Assembly: GCF_014650455.1 (NCBI RefSeq)
Contig: NZ_BMUZ01000005.1
Location: 62,001 to 126,000, forward strand
Source of the DNA: Streptomyces xanthochromogenes
GTDB taxonomy: Bacteria > Actinomycetota > Actinomycetes > Streptomycetales > Streptomycetaceae
Direction: 5' to 3'
DNA: 64,000 nt
Under the pieces are notes generated by a model, which was not told where the DNA came from, did not search any database, and saw nothing but the letters and a program-made list of their open reading frames with translations. Shown here one piece after another: positions 1 through 9,223 of the stretch. Position numbers and translations under genes: made by a program. Positions within the stretch are counted from its first letter, which is position 1. The number at the start of each line of letters is the position of its first letter.

Positions 1-43
1 ATGGGCATCGGCAGCCATATGCCGAGAACGATGGAGGAGACCC

Positions 44-946
44 ATGTCACCCCGGCTCGACGAATCGATTGCGGATACGTCGATCAAGCAGGAACCGCAG
101 GACATCCGCCCCCCACATGCACGATCGCACGAAACCGAGGGACTTGAGGGACTTCCCGATATCCCGCCCTACGCCGAGGTCGGCCCCGTCGACGCGCGGG
201 CACTGTCGAAGACGCTCTTCGCCCGCCTGCACGCACTCGAAGAGGGCACCCCCGAGCACGCCTACGTGCGCAACACCCTGGTCGAACTGAACCTCGCCCT
301 GGTGAAGTTCGCCGCATCGCGCTTCCGCACCCGCAGCGAGCCGATGGAAGACATCGTCCAGGTCGGCACGATCGGCCTGATCAAGGCGATCGACCGGTTC
401 GAGTTCGACCGCGGAGTGGAGTTCCCCACCTTCGCGATGCCGACCATCGTCGGCGAGATCAAGCGCTTCTTCCGCGACACCTCCTGGTCGGTGCGGGTCC
501 CGCGCAGGCTCCAGGAGCTCCGTCTGGACCTCGCCAAGGCGGGCGACGAACTCGCCCAGCAGCTTGACCGCTCGGCCACGGTGGGCGAGCTCGCCGAACG
601 CCTCGGCATCACCAAGGAAGAAGTCGTCGAAGGCATGGCGGCGAGCAACGCGTACACCGCGAGCTCGCTGGACGCCCAGCCCGAGGAGGACGACGCCGAG
701 GGCGCGCTGAGCGACCGCATCGGCTACGAGGACCACGACCTCGAAGGCGTCGAGTACATCGAGTCGCTGAAGCCGTTGATCGCCGAACTGCCCGCGCGGG
801 ACCGGAAGATCCTGTCGCTGCGCTTCGTCGCCAACATGACGCAGTCCGAGATCGGCGAGGAGCTCGGCATCTCCCAGATGCACGTCTCCCGGCTGCTCTC
901 GCGCACCCTGCGCAAGCTCCGCAAGGGGCTGACCGTCGAGGAGTGA
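44..946 (+). CDS. SigB/SigF-family RNA polymerase sigma factor
   Basis: This 300-aa group 3 sigma factor directs RNA polymerase to stress or developmental promoters. Region 2 is clear at about residues 80-150 (VQVGTIGLIKAIDRFEF, then FPTFAMPTIVGEIKRFFRD), followed by region 3 (RRLQELRLDL) and region 4 with a helix-turn-helix near the end (MTQSEIGEELGISQMHVSRL). The ATG follows a GGAGGAG site. The N-terminal 45 residues are polar and variable, as in Streptomyces SigF paralogues. Position next to the hut genes would fit SigI of S. coelicolor, but several paralogues look alike, so no symbol is assigned. No anti-sigma gene lies downstream; one could lie to the left of the window. Confidence 0.93.
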   Translation: MSPRLDESIADTSIKQEPQDIRPPHARSHETEGLEGLPDIPPYAEVGPVDARALSKTLFARLHALEEGTPEHAYVRNTLVELNLALVKFAASRFRTRSEPMEDIVQVGTIGLIKAIDRFEFDRGVEFPTFAMPTIVGEIKRFFRDTSWSVRVPRRLQELRLDLAKAGDELAQQLDRSATVGELAERLGITKEEVVEGMAASNAYTASSLDAQPEEDDAEGALSDRIGYEDHDLEGVEYIESLKPLIAELPARDRKILSLRFVANMTQSEIGEELGISQMHVSRLLSRTLRKLRKGLTVEE

Positions 947-959
947 GCACAGCTGTCCG

Positions 960-990
960 AAGGGCCCGCACCGTCAAGGTGCGGGCCCTT
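960..990 (+). terminator. Hairpin terminator after the sigma factor gene
   Basis: A perfect 13-bp stem (AAGGGCCCGCACC and its complement) closes a 5-nt loop 14 nt after the sigma factor stop codon. There is no long T run, as is usual for Streptomyces terminators. Confidence 0.8.
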
Positions 991-1062
991 CCGCGTTGTT
1001 GACGAAGCGGTGCGCACTGGGTCACATTGAGCGCTGGGCCTGCGGGGGTCTGGGGGGACTTC

Positions 1063-2235
1063 ATGGCGTACGAAGAGGTCGAGGCGCCGATGCGCGAACG
1101 GCTGGGGCGCGAGTGCCTCTACGTGCCGTCCTGCCGGCTCGGGCTCTATCTGGCACTCAGGCACTGGTGCCCGCCGGGCGGCCGGGTGCTGATGTCCCCG
1201 GTCAACGACGACGTCATCTTCTTCGTGGTCCTCGCGGCCGGGCTGCGGCCCGTACAGGCGCCGCTCGACCCCCTGGACGGCTCCCTCGACCTGGCGGCCG
1301 TGCCGGACGCACTCTGGTCCGGGCTGTCCGCCGTCCTGACCACCAACCTGTACGGCAACCCCGACCCCGCGCCCGAACTGGCCGCCCGCTGCGCCCGGTC
1401 GGGCATCCCGCTCATCGAAGACGCGGCCCACGCCATCGGCAGCGAGCGAGACGGCCGCAAGGTCGGCACCTTCGGGCAGGCCGCCGTCTTCAGCCTCTCC
1501 AAGCACACCGCGGCCAAGGCGGGCGGCTTCCTCGCGCTCGCCGACCCCGGCCTGCGCGAAACACTCGCCAAGTCGCGCGACGCGCTCCTCACCCCCCGCC
1601 GCTCACGCGCCGAACTCGCCTACTGGGCAAGGCCGTACGCCGAGTCGGCCGTACGCGGGCTCCGCCTGGCGCCCGCCGCCCGGTCGGTGCTCAGGATGCT
1701 CGGGCAGCAGGAGCGCGAGGACATCCGGATGGAGCTGCGCCCCGAGGAGCTGGCCCGCGCCCTCGCCGCCGCGCCCGGTCTCGGCGCCTTCCACTCCTGG
1801 GCCCGGGTCGACATGCACGACTACCGGGCGACCCCGGGAAGGGGCCGGCTCGCCAGGATCGGGCGGAAGCTGGCGAGGCTCGACGGCGTGCTCGACGCCC
1901 ACCGCCGGGGTGCCGAGCTACTGCTCGCCACCGAGTGGGCGCGGCCCAAGCCGGGGCCCGTCCAGCCGCTGTTCCGCGTTCCGCTGCTCGTCGAGGACCG
2001 CGACGCGGCCCGCGCGGCGCTCGCCGGGCAGCGGATCACGGTGGGCTATCTGTACGACCCGCCGCTCGACGACTACGCGGGCGAGGCCTTCACCGATCCG
2101 TCGCCCGCGCCCGAGGCCGGCCGCTGGTTCGCCCAACACGCCCTGCCCGTCGACCCGTTGAAGGCCGACCGCACCATCGAGGTGCTGCGCGCGGCGGGCG
2201 TCCGGCCCGCGAGGGGCGGCCCCGCCGGTGTCTGA
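1063..2235 (+). CDS. DegT/DnrJ/EryC1/StrS-type PLP enzyme
   Basis: This 390-aa protein resembles fold-type I sugar aminotransferases or dehydratases that work on nucleotide-sugar precursors. It shows YVPSCRLGLYLAL (substrate/PLP entry region), LIEDAAHAIGSE (the Asp that contacts the pyridine nitrogen) and VFSLSKHTAAKAGGF, where the first Lys is the likely Schiff-base residue. The ATG at 1063 follows a GGGGGGA site five bases away; a TTG 36 nt earlier has no such site. The gene overlaps the next one by 8 nt, so the two are probably translationally coupled. The C-terminal half is more diverged than in typical StrS aminotransferases, so the exact reaction is open. Confidence 0.82.
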   Translation: MAYEEVEAPMRERLGRECLYVPSCRLGLYLALRHWCPPGGRVLMSPVNDDVIFFVVLAAGLRPVQAPLDPLDGSLDLAAVPDALWSGLSAVLTTNLYGNPDPAPELAARCARSGIPLIEDAAHAIGSERDGRKVGTFGQAAVFSLSKHTAAKAGGFLALADPGLRETLAKSRDALLTPRRSRAELAYWARPYAESAVRGLRLAPAARSVLRMLGQQEREDIRMELRPEELARALAAAPGLGAFHSWARVDMHDYRATPGRGRLARIGRKLARLDGVLDAHRRGAELLLATEWARPKPGPVQPLFRVPLLVEDRDAARAALAGQRITVGYLYDPPLDDYAGEAFTDPSPAPEAGRWFAQHALPVDPLKADRTIEVLRAAGVRPARGGPAGV

Positions 2236-4399
2236 CACGGCAAGAACCGGGATCGAGGACGGCATCGCCGGGCCGGCCGACCAGGCCGTCCCGGACGGCG
2301 GCGAGCCCACCGGCGGCGACTCGATGTTCCGCAACGCCTACGCCCTCATGCTGTCCACCGCCGTCTCGGCGGCGCTCGGCCTCGGTTTCTGGCTGGTCGC
2401 GGCCCGCTACTACAGCGAGGAGGCGGTCGGGCAGGGCTCGGCGGCCATCGCCGCGATGAAGCTCCTCGCCTCGATCACCGCCACCACCATGATCGGCGCG
2501 GTGGTCCGCTACGTGCCGCGCGCCGGGCGCTCCACCTCGATGCTGGTGCGCCGCGCCTACCTCGCCAGCACGGTCGTGGTCACGGTGGCCTGCGTCGCCT
2601 TCCTCTTCTCGCTGCCCCTGTGGGGCCCCTCGTACGAGCCGCTCGCCGGGCTCACCGCCGGGGCGGTCTTCACGGTGTCGTCGGTGGCCTGGGCGATCCT
2701 GACCCTCCAGGACGGCGTGCTCACCGGGCTGCGCAAGGCGATCTGGGTGCCGGTCGGCAACGCGGTGTTCTCGCTCGGCAAGCTGCTCCTGCTCGCCGTG
2801 TTCTCGGCGCTCGCCCTCGGCGTCTTCGTGTCGTGGGCCGCGTCGACGGCGCTGTCGATCCTGCCGCTCGGCTGGCTGATCTTCCGTCGGCTGATCCCGG
2901 CGCAGGCCGCCGCCGACCGCGACCGCCCGGTCCCCGAACTCCGCGAGATCGGCCGCTTCCTGGCCGGCGACTCGGTCGGGGCGCTGTTCTCGCTCGCCAT
3001 GATCAACCTGCTGCCGGTGATGGTCGCGGTGCGTTTTCCCGCAGCCCAGAACGGCTTCTTCTTCATCGCCTACACGGTCGGCGGGACCATGGAGTTCATG
3101 GCCATCAACATGGCCTCCTCGCTGACCGCGCACTCCTCGCACAGCCCCGACAAGCTCGCCGACGGAGTGCGCGGCGCCCTGCGCCGCATGGCGCTGCTGC
3201 TCATCCCGGTGGTCCTCTTCCTGGTCCTGTTCGCCCGCCGCATCCTCGGCCCCTTCGGCGACGACTACGCCCAACACGGCACGCTGGTCCTCCAGTTGCT
3301 CGCCGCCGCCGCGATCCCCCGGGTCGCCGTCGAGCTGTACATCGGGGTGCTGCGCGTCCAGGGCCGCACCGGGATGCTGGCGATCCTCCAGGGCGCGATG
3401 TGCACCCTGGTCCTCGGCAGCGCCGCGGTGCTGCTCGGCGTGTTCGGCATCTCCGGCGCGGGCTGGGCCCAGCTGTGCGCGATGACCGTGATGGCCCTGT
3501 GCTGCGTGCCCGGGCTGCGCGGCGCCCTCGCGGGCCGCGCCGCCATCCGCACCCCGAACGCCGCCAAGTCACCAGAATTCGGAACGAGTTGGGCACTGAA
3601 GGCGCAGGCGGCCAGGACCGAGGAGGCCCAGGCGTACGGCACGCGCTGGGCCACCCAGACCGCGTATCTGCGCGGCGGCATGGACACGGCGACGCCCGCG
3701 CTCGGCATCCCCGTGTACGTTCCCGGGGCGCACCCGGAGCAGGGCTCGGCGACGACCCTGCATCTGCGCCTGCCGCCCGACCCGGCGGCCCGCGAGAGCG
3801 ACGAATCGCGTCTCACCACCGCCCTGTGGCTGCTGCTCGGCCTGGCCGCGGGCCTGTTCTGGGTCCCGCTCTCGCGCGCCGCGGACACGGCGGGACCGCG
3901 GCTCAACGGCACCGGCCTGCTGCACGCGCTGCCGCCGGTGAGCCTGACCGCGGGGGTGCTGCTCATCGTGGTGTGCAGCGCGGCGGTGTCCCTCTACCGG
4001 CCGCGCCCCGGGCTCCTCGTGGCCGGGCTGTGGGTGACGGTGGCGGCCCTGCACACCGCCCCGGTCATCCTCGGCGTACCGCCCGAGCGCCTGTCGGGCC
4101 CCTGGCACACCCCGCTCGCCCGCTTCCTGTCCGAGACGGCGGGCCTGAGCGGCCCGTCCGGCGTGGAGCGCTGGGCCCCGATGGTCCTGCAACTGCTCTG
4201 CCTGGCCCTGGCGACGGTGGCGCTGCGCGCCCTGCGGGTGCACTGGCGGATCACGGCGGTCGTGGTGTGGGTGCTCGCGGTCGCGGGCTGGGCGGCACAG
4301 CGGACGTTCGCCGGGGTGGCGCTGCCGGTGTTCGCCGGCCTGTGCGCGGTGACGGCGGCGGCGCTGGTACACCGCCACTTCAGCCCCCCTCGTGCTTGA
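2228..4399 (+). CDS. MOP-superfamily polysaccharide flippase with extra C-terminal membrane domain
   Basis: This 723-aa integral membrane protein has about 12 hydrophobic segments in its first 430 residues, arranged like Wzx/MATE-type lipid-linked oligosaccharide flippases (early YALMLSTAVSAALGLGFW). A soluble linker of roughly 90 residues follows, then five or six further membrane segments not found in a minimal flippase. The GTG start lies inside the end of the upstream DegT-like gene. In this context it probably moves a lipid-linked glycan across the membrane. The 3' end overlaps the convergent gene at 4380 by 20 bp. Confidence 0.8.
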   Translation: MSDTARTGIEDGIAGPADQAVPDGGEPTGGDSMFRNAYALMLSTAVSAALGLGFWLVAARYYSEEAVGQGSAAIAAMKLLASITATTMIGAVVRYVPRAGRSTSMLVRRAYLASTVVVTVACVAFLFSLPLWGPSYEPLAGLTAGAVFTVSSVAWAILTLQDGVLTGLRKAIWVPVGNAVFSLGKLLLLAVFSALALGVFVSWAASTALSILPLGWLIFRRLIPAQAAADRDRPVPELREIGRFLAGDSVGALFSLAMINLLPVMVAVRFPAAQNGFFFIAYTVGGTMEFMAINMASSLTAHSSHSPDKLADGVRGALRRMALLLIPVVLFLVLFARRILGPFGDDYAQHGTLVLQLLAAAAIPRVAVELYIGVLRVQGRTGMLAILQGAMCTLVLGSAAVLLGVFGISGAGWAQLCAMTVMALCCVPGLRGALAGRAAIRTPNAAKSPEFGTSWALKAQAARTEEAQAYGTRWATQTAYLRGGMDTATPALGIPVYVPGAHPEQGSATTLHLRLPPDPAARESDESRLTTALWLLLGLAAGLFWVPLSRAADTAGPRLNGTGLLHALPPVSLTAGVLLIVVCSAAVSLYRPRPGLLVAGLWVTVAALHTAPVILGVPPERLSGPWHTPLARFLSETAGLSGPSGVERWAPMVLQLLCLALATVALRALRVHWRITAVVVWVLAVAGWAAQRTFAGVALPVFAGLCAVTAAALVHRHFSPPRA

Positions 4400-4778
4400 C
4401 CCGCTTCGTACGCTCCACGGCGCCCCGGGTCGCGGCCGGCAGCGGCAGCCCCGGGAAGGCGCAGGCCACGGTGGTGAAGGCGGCGAGGGAAACGAGGAAG
4501 GCGGTGGCCGAGAAGCCGTGCACGAGGAAGAGGCAGGTGGACACGAGCGCGCCGAACGAGAGGCTGAGCGGGGCGGCGAGGGCGAGCGCCTCCAGTCTCG
4601 CCCCGGGGCGCAGCTCCCGCGGCTGCGGGTAGAGCAGGGCCAGGCCGGGGCCGAGGCTCACGTACAGCAGGACGGGCAGCCAGCGGGCCGGGGTCGCGGC
4701 GGGCAGCGCGGTCGCGGCGAGTGCGGCCCAGCCGGACAGGGCGAGGATGGCTCTGAGCTGGTTCTGCCTGACCGTCAT
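4380..4778 (-). CDS. Small polytopic membrane protein
   Basis: This 132-aa protein has about four hydrophobic helices, including LSGWAALAATALPAATPARW and AFLVSLAAFTTVACAFPGLP. The start at 4778 follows GGAGGT; a longer upstream reading (to 4925) lacks a ribosome site and is rich in Pro/Gly/Arg, so I reject it. I do not recognise a family. Its position between the flippase and the large GT-C-like protein suggests a role in the same surface-glycan system. Confidence 0.65.
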   Translation of the reverse strand: MTVRQNQLRAILALSGWAALAATALPAATPARWLPVLLYVSLGPGLALLYPQPRELRPGARLEALALAAPLSLSFGALVSTCLFLVHGFSATAFLVSLAAFTTVACAFPGLPLPAATRGAVERTKRVKHEGG

Positions 4779-4942
4779 GGCGACCTCCGAATCGTGGATG
4801 GGTGGACCCTCAAGTCCCGCGTCCTGCGCGGCGGGACCCTCCCGGGGAGGGTGCGCCGGCTGCGGACCGCGGGTGGCCGGTCGCACGGTTCCCCCGCACC
4901 CCTGGCCGTGCTGGGTGCTGGGCACCTTCCGCCCGGCAGGGG

Positions 4943-6856
4943 CTAGGTGGGGCGTGGGGGGACGTATTGGAGGACCACTCCGTAGGCGCTCCGCTCGATC
5001 ACCCGGAACCTCGGCGAAGCCTCCAGCTTGGAGCGCAGCTCCGCGAAGCCGCCGGGGGGGAGCAAACCCTCCCCCGCCGTGTAGACGTCCTGCGTCCGCG
5101 TGAGGATGAAGTACACCGGCCGCCCGTCCCGCGGGAGTTGCGGCTCCAGATACCCCACCGGGTCCCGCAGCATGATCGCGTTCTGCGGCTCCTCCTGCTC
5201 GGCCACGTACCAGTGCTCCAACTGGTCGTAGCGGTGCAGCGCCTGGGGGAAGGAGCCGGTGACCGCGAGGATCATCGAGCCCTTGGGCGCGCTGTCGAGG
5301 ACCCGGGTCACCATCGCCGTCTCGGCGGGCGGCGTGTAGTACATCCGCTCCTTGCCGTAGTACGCGGGAACGAACCCGGCCACGAGCAGCACGAGCACCA
5401 CCGGCAGTGCGACGGCCGCGACCCGTCGGCGCACCAGGGGGCTGATCCGCCCGTCCCCCTGCCCGGCCGCCGCCGGCACGAGGGCCGCCGCCGCGAAGAA
5501 CGCCGCGCCGGGCAGCCCGAACAGATAGACCCGGAACAGCATTTCGCCGCCGTAGTCGTTGACGGCGAACAGCGGCACCGGCGCCACCGACACCAGGAGC
5601 AGCGGCAGCGCGCTCTTCACCAGCTTGCGCCGCAGGACGACCGCGATCGCCGCGAGGACCGCCACCACCAGAACCATCACGATGTCGGCCCGGCCCTGCA
5701 ACACCGGCCCGGAACCGGTGAGTTCACCCGCGTATCCGGCCCGTGAGTTGTTGAGGAGGTTGCCTACGGACTCCTTGAGGGAGGACAGGGTCTCCACGAA
5801 CAGCGGGCGCCCCATCGTGACGTCCCAGATCAGCATGATCACGGCGGTGACGGCGAGCAGCCCGGGGTTGCGGTAGCGCCGGGTCAGGTTGAGCGCGAAC
5901 AGGGCGACGCACAGCATCACCGGGGTGAGCTGGTGGGTGAAGTTGATGGCGGCGATCAGCGGGGCCAGGATCGCGACGCAGACCGCGCGCTGGCGCCCGG
6001 TGGTGGGCGGCGGGACGCTCGCCGCCGCCGGGTCGAGATGGGCCCGTGAGCGCAGTTCGCCCGCGGCGCCGGGCCGTACGAAGTGGCGGAAGACCACGGC
6101 CAGTACCGCCAGGTCCAGGATCAGCGCCATGCCCTGGGGCGAGAAGTAGTCCTGGCCGACCCAGTTGGCCACCTCGAAGATCCACACCCCGGTCCACACC
6201 AGACGCCAGTCCTCGGCGAAGGTGCGGTAGATCAGGACGAGCACCGGGATGAGGACGACGCCGTAGAACAGCGGGGCCCAGTTGAGGTACGACGCCGCGG
6301 TGTCCACGCCGAAGGCGCGCACCAGGCCCGCGTTGAGCGTGAAGAAGCCCGGCCACTGGTCGTACGCGGCCATGTTCCCGGACAGCGGCACGCCCGGCCG
6401 CAGTTCCTGGTTGGCCAGGAGGTGGTTGACCACCGCGTCGTGCTTGGACGCCCACGGGTAGCGCACCGAGTCGTACAGGATCGAGGTGGGCGCCTTGAGG
6501 GCGAAGAGCAGGGCGACGCTGTAGAGACCGGGCCACCAGGGCGCGGTGCCGGCCCGCCGCAGGCTGACCACGAAGCCGCCGGTCAGGACGGCGAGCGAGA
6601 GGTAGAACGCGGCGGGCAGCCGATCGATCAGGCCCCAGTCGTCCATGTGCCGGAAGTCGATGCCCGCGAGCGAGTACGCCCACAGGGCGGTCGCGAGCAC
6701 CAACGGCAGCCAGGTGAACAGGATCTGAGGATGTATCAGGTCCGGCAGGGAACGGCGCTGGGCGCCCTTCGCCGGACCGTCCGCCCGTTCGCCGACCGCG
6801 TCACCGGGGGGTGGCTGCGCGCTCCCCTGCACCAGCGCGGGCACACGATGCTGCAC
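4943..6856 (-). CDS. Large polytopic membrane protein, probable GT-C-like glycosyltransferase
   Basis: This 637-aa protein has about 12 membrane helices after a 45-residue cytoplasmic N-terminus, and ends in a soluble domain of about 170 residues. An acidic pair lies just after the first helix (FRHMDDWGLID), as in lipid-phosphosugar-dependent GT-C glycosyltransferases. The GTG at 6856 is preceded by GGGGGAG at good spacing; the longer reading to 6985 would run through promoter-like DNA. It probably transfers or polymerises sugars outside the membrane for the neighbouring glycan cluster. The donor and acceptor cannot be read from the sequence. Confidence 0.72.
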   Translation of the reverse strand: MQHRVPALVQGSAQPPPGDAVGERADGPAKGAQRRSLPDLIHPQILFTWLPLVLATALWAYSLAGIDFRHMDDWGLIDRLPAAFYLSLAVLTGGFVVSLRRAGTAPWWPGLYSVALLFALKAPTSILYDSVRYPWASKHDAVVNHLLANQELRPGVPLSGNMAAYDQWPGFFTLNAGLVRAFGVDTAASYLNWAPLFYGVVLIPVLVLIYRTFAEDWRLVWTGVWIFEVANWVGQDYFSPQGMALILDLAVLAVVFRHFVRPGAAGELRSRAHLDPAAASVPPPTTGRQRAVCVAILAPLIAAINFTHQLTPVMLCVALFALNLTRRYRNPGLLAVTAVIMLIWDVTMGRPLFVETLSSLKESVGNLLNNSRAGYAGELTGSGPVLQGRADIVMVLVVAVLAAIAVVLRRKLVKSALPLLLVSVAPVPLFAVNDYGGEMLFRVYLFGLPGAAFFAAAALVPAAAGQGDGRISPLVRRRVAAVALPVVLVLLVAGFVPAYYGKERMYYTPPAETAMVTRVLDSAPKGSMILAVTGSFPQALHRYDQLEHWYVAEQEEPQNAIMLRDPVGYLEPQLPRDGRPVYFILTRTQDVYTAGEGLLPPGGFAELRSKLEASPRFRVIERSAYGVVLQYVPPRPT

Positions 6857-7030
6857 AGTGCGACTCCCCCCACGAATGTGGTCACGGCCGTCACGCCGCG
6901 GTCCCCTGACTGTCACCTTCGAGCGGAGCACTCCGGGAAGTACTCCGGGCGAAGCGCTGCGAGCGAAGTAGAAGTATAGGAACACTCTTCGCTTCGGTGT
7001 GGCTACACCGCGGACGCCTTCCGGACCCGC
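6857..7030. promoter_or_regulatory. Promoter region of the GT-C-like gene
   Basis: The minus strand holds a TATACT -10-like hexamer (plus positions 6972-6977), about 115 nt before the GTG. It is surrounded by short inverted repeats of the type CGAAGCG/CGCTTCG. I see no clear -35 box, so the sigma class is unknown. Confidence 0.35.
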
Positions 7031-7834
7031 TCACCCGGCGAAGACCGGGCCCTTCACGAGGGCTCTGGTCCGGCGGTAGCACCGCCAGCCCACCGTCATC
7101 GGCGAGTCGTTGTACGGGGCGGCCCGCGCCCCCTCCCCGCGCATCCACGCCGTCACGTCGGCGGGCGTGTGGCTCCGCCGCACGATGAGCCGGGCGATGC
7201 GGTACGCCTCGTCGCGCTCCGAGCTGAGCGCGTGCCGCACCGCGACGGCCGTCGTGTAGCCCGCGGCGCGCGCGGCCCGGCGCACGGCACGGCTGTTGTA
7301 GCCGTGCGGGTAGGCCAGGTGGTCGATGCGGTGCCCGAGCGCGTCCTCCAACTCGGCCTTGCAGTCGCCGAGTTCCCTGCGCAGCGCCCGCGGCCCGAGG
7401 GTGTCGAGCTGCGGGTGCGAGACGGTGTGGGCGCCGACTTCCATCCCGTACTCCTCCAGGAGCCCGGCCCGGTCGAGGGTCATCATCGGCGCGGGCGGCA
7501 GCAGACAGCGCCGCCCGGGCGTGAGCGCGCCGGTGGTGAGGTAGGCGGTGGCGGGCATGCCCCGAACGGCGAGCGCCTCGGCGGTGCGGCCCGGCAGGTC
7601 GGCGAAGCCGTCGTCGAAGGTGAGCACGACCGGCCGGGGCGGCAGCGGGGCCCGCCCGGCGAAGTGGGCGGCCAGCGTCCCGATGGTCACCGGTGTGCGT
7701 CCGCTGTCGCGGATCGCGTCGAGGTGGGCCGCGAACTGCCGTGGCACGACGGTGAATTCGGCGATCCACGCGGGCGGGTCGTCCATCACCGCGTGATACA
7801 GGAGCACCGGGATGCGCGGTGCTGCCGCGCTCAC
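7031..7834 (-). CDS. Polysaccharide deacetylase (NodB-like, CE4)
   Basis: This 267-aa enzyme of carbohydrate esterase family 4 probably removes N- or O-acetyl groups from a glycan. The NodB motifs are present: LTFDDGF at about residue 70 (general base and metal Asp), AHTVSHPQL (metal His pair) and LAYPHGYNSRAV. No signal peptide is apparent, so it may act in the cytoplasm or on a membrane-bound substrate. The GTG start overlaps the stop codon of the glycosyltransferase gene as GTGA, a clear case of translational coupling. Confidence 0.87.
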   Translation of the reverse strand: MSAAAPRIPVLLYHAVMDDPPAWIAEFTVVPRQFAAHLDAIRDSGRTPVTIGTLAAHFAGRAPLPPRPVVLTFDDGFADLPGRTAEALAVRGMPATAYLTTGALTPGRRCLLPPAPMMTLDRAGLLEEYGMEVGAHTVSHPQLDTLGPRALRRELGDCKAELEDALGHRIDHLAYPHGYNSRAVRRAARAAGYTTAVAVRHALSSERDEAYRIARLIVRRSHTPADVTAWMRGEGARAAPYNDSPMTVGWRCYRRTRALVKGPVFAG

Positions 7835-9162
7835 CGCGCCACCTCCCACGGCAGCCGGTGGCCGCGCACCCGGCGCCGGGCCCGGAGGTAGCCGAGCGGC
7901 CCGTACAGCATGCCCCGGCGCTCCAGGCGGGACAGCGAGCGCGGCCAGGGGTGACTGTGCGAGCCGTGCTCGCCGGGGACGGCCTGTTCCCCCGCGTCGC
8001 GATGGGCGCTGATGGCGAGCGCGTGCGCGAGGCCGCGCGGCACCCGGGCGAGCAGTGCGGGCAGCAGCGCCGGGCGGCGGGCGATGATCGCGGTGAGGTA
8101 GGCGGTGAGCCCGGCACCGTAGCCGTACGCCTGGTTCTCCAGGTCCTGCCAGGTCTCGCGGTGGTGGTGCCAGACCAGGGCCTCGGGCGTGTAGCTGAGC
8201 CGGTGGCCCGCGACGACGACCCGGGCGAAGGCGTAGAGGTCGTCGCCGCCCCTGGCCGGGGTGCCGGTGCCGGTGGCCGGGTCGAAGCCGCCGACCGCGC
8301 GGATGACGTCCGCGCGGAAGGCCATGTTGGCGCCGGAGCCGAACCGGCCCGCCGTGAAGGGGAACAGCGGCTCGTCGGGCGGGGGTGTGCGCGGGTCGAA
8401 GTGGCGGGGTGCGAAGCCCTTGGTGAAGCCGCCGTGGCTCTCCAGGAGGATCTGCGCGGGCGTGGTGAGGCGGGCGGGCAGGATCAGACCGGTCGCGCAG
8501 CCGAGCCGGGGGTCCGCCGCGAAGGGCGCGGCGAGCGAGGAGAGCCAGCGCCGGTCGGCGATCACGTCGTCGTCGGTGAACGCGAGGATCTCGCCGCGGG
8601 CGGCGGCGACGCCCCGGTTGTGGGCGGCGGCGAGACCCGGCACGGGCTCGACCTCGTAGCGGACGCCGAGCCGGGCGTAGCGCCGCTCGATCAGCTCGCG
8701 CGTCCGGTCGGTCGCCGGGTTGTTGTCGACGACGACGATCTCGTGGTCGGGGTGGTCCTGGGCGAGCAACGAGTCCAGGGCGCGGGCGAGTTGACCGGAG
8801 CGCTCCCGGGTCGCGACGATCACGCTGGCACGGGCCGGCGTCGGCGCGGGCGCGGCCCGCTCCTCGGGCACGAACCCGGTGAGCTGCTTACGGGCCGCCG
8901 CCGCCAGCACCCCGGCCGCGTCCTCCCCGTGGTGCACCCGCCCGAGGACCGTCCCGACCGGCCGCCCCCGCAGCCGGACCAGGACGTAGACCTCGCCGGA
9001 GCCGATGGGCGGCCCGCCCGGCGCGGGTGTCAGGGACAGCACGTCCCCGTCGAGCCCGTCGAGGTCCAGTTCACCGACGCCGATCCCCTGTCCGGCGCCG
9101 CGCTGTCTCTCCAGGTCCTGGGCCCGTGGCCGCTGCGATGCCTGCGACGGTCTGTCCGACAC
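7831..9162 (-). CDS. Family 2 glycosyltransferase
   Basis: This 443-aa protein has a GT-A fold domain starting near residue 112 (ASVIVATRERSGQLARALDS), the nucleotide-sugar contact IVVVDNNP, the metal-binding DDD in LAFTDDDVIADRRW, and GGDDLYAFARV further on. The first 110 residues form an accessory domain common in Streptomyces family 2 transferases. The GTG start follows a GGGGGGA site. It is the first gene of a two-gene unit with the deacetylase, so one extends the glycan and the other trims acetyl groups. Confidence 0.88.
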   Translation of the reverse strand: MSDRPSQASQRPRAQDLERQRGAGQGIGVGELDLDGLDGDVLSLTPAPGGPPIGSGEVYVLVRLRGRPVGTVLGRVHHGEDAAGVLAAAARKQLTGFVPEERAAPAPTPARASVIVATRERSGQLARALDSLLAQDHPDHEIVVVDNNPATDRTRELIERRYARLGVRYEVEPVPGLAAAHNRGVAAARGEILAFTDDDVIADRRWLSSLAAPFAADPRLGCATGLILPARLTTPAQILLESHGGFTKGFAPRHFDPRTPPPDEPLFPFTAGRFGSGANMAFRADVIRAVGGFDPATGTGTPARGGDDLYAFARVVVAGHRLSYTPEALVWHHHRETWQDLENQAYGYGAGLTAYLTAIIARRPALLPALLARVPRGLAHALAISAHRDAGEQAVPGEHGSHSHPWPRSLSRLERRGMLYGPLGYLRARRRVRGHRLPWEVAR

Positions 9163-9223
9163 TGTGCTTTCCCCCCGTGCTCCGGGTCTTCCGATGGCCT
9201 CGACGGCCGCGCCCCGACTTGGG

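Noticed and set aside
2090..3277. Long open frame on the minus strand opposite the flippase gene
   Set aside because: It mirrors the GC-rich third positions of the plus-strand gene, encodes only Gly/Arg/Asp/His-rich sequence and has no ribosome site. The same reasoning applies to long antisense frames at 7819-9261, 11125-13101, 38090-40942 and 58361-61294.
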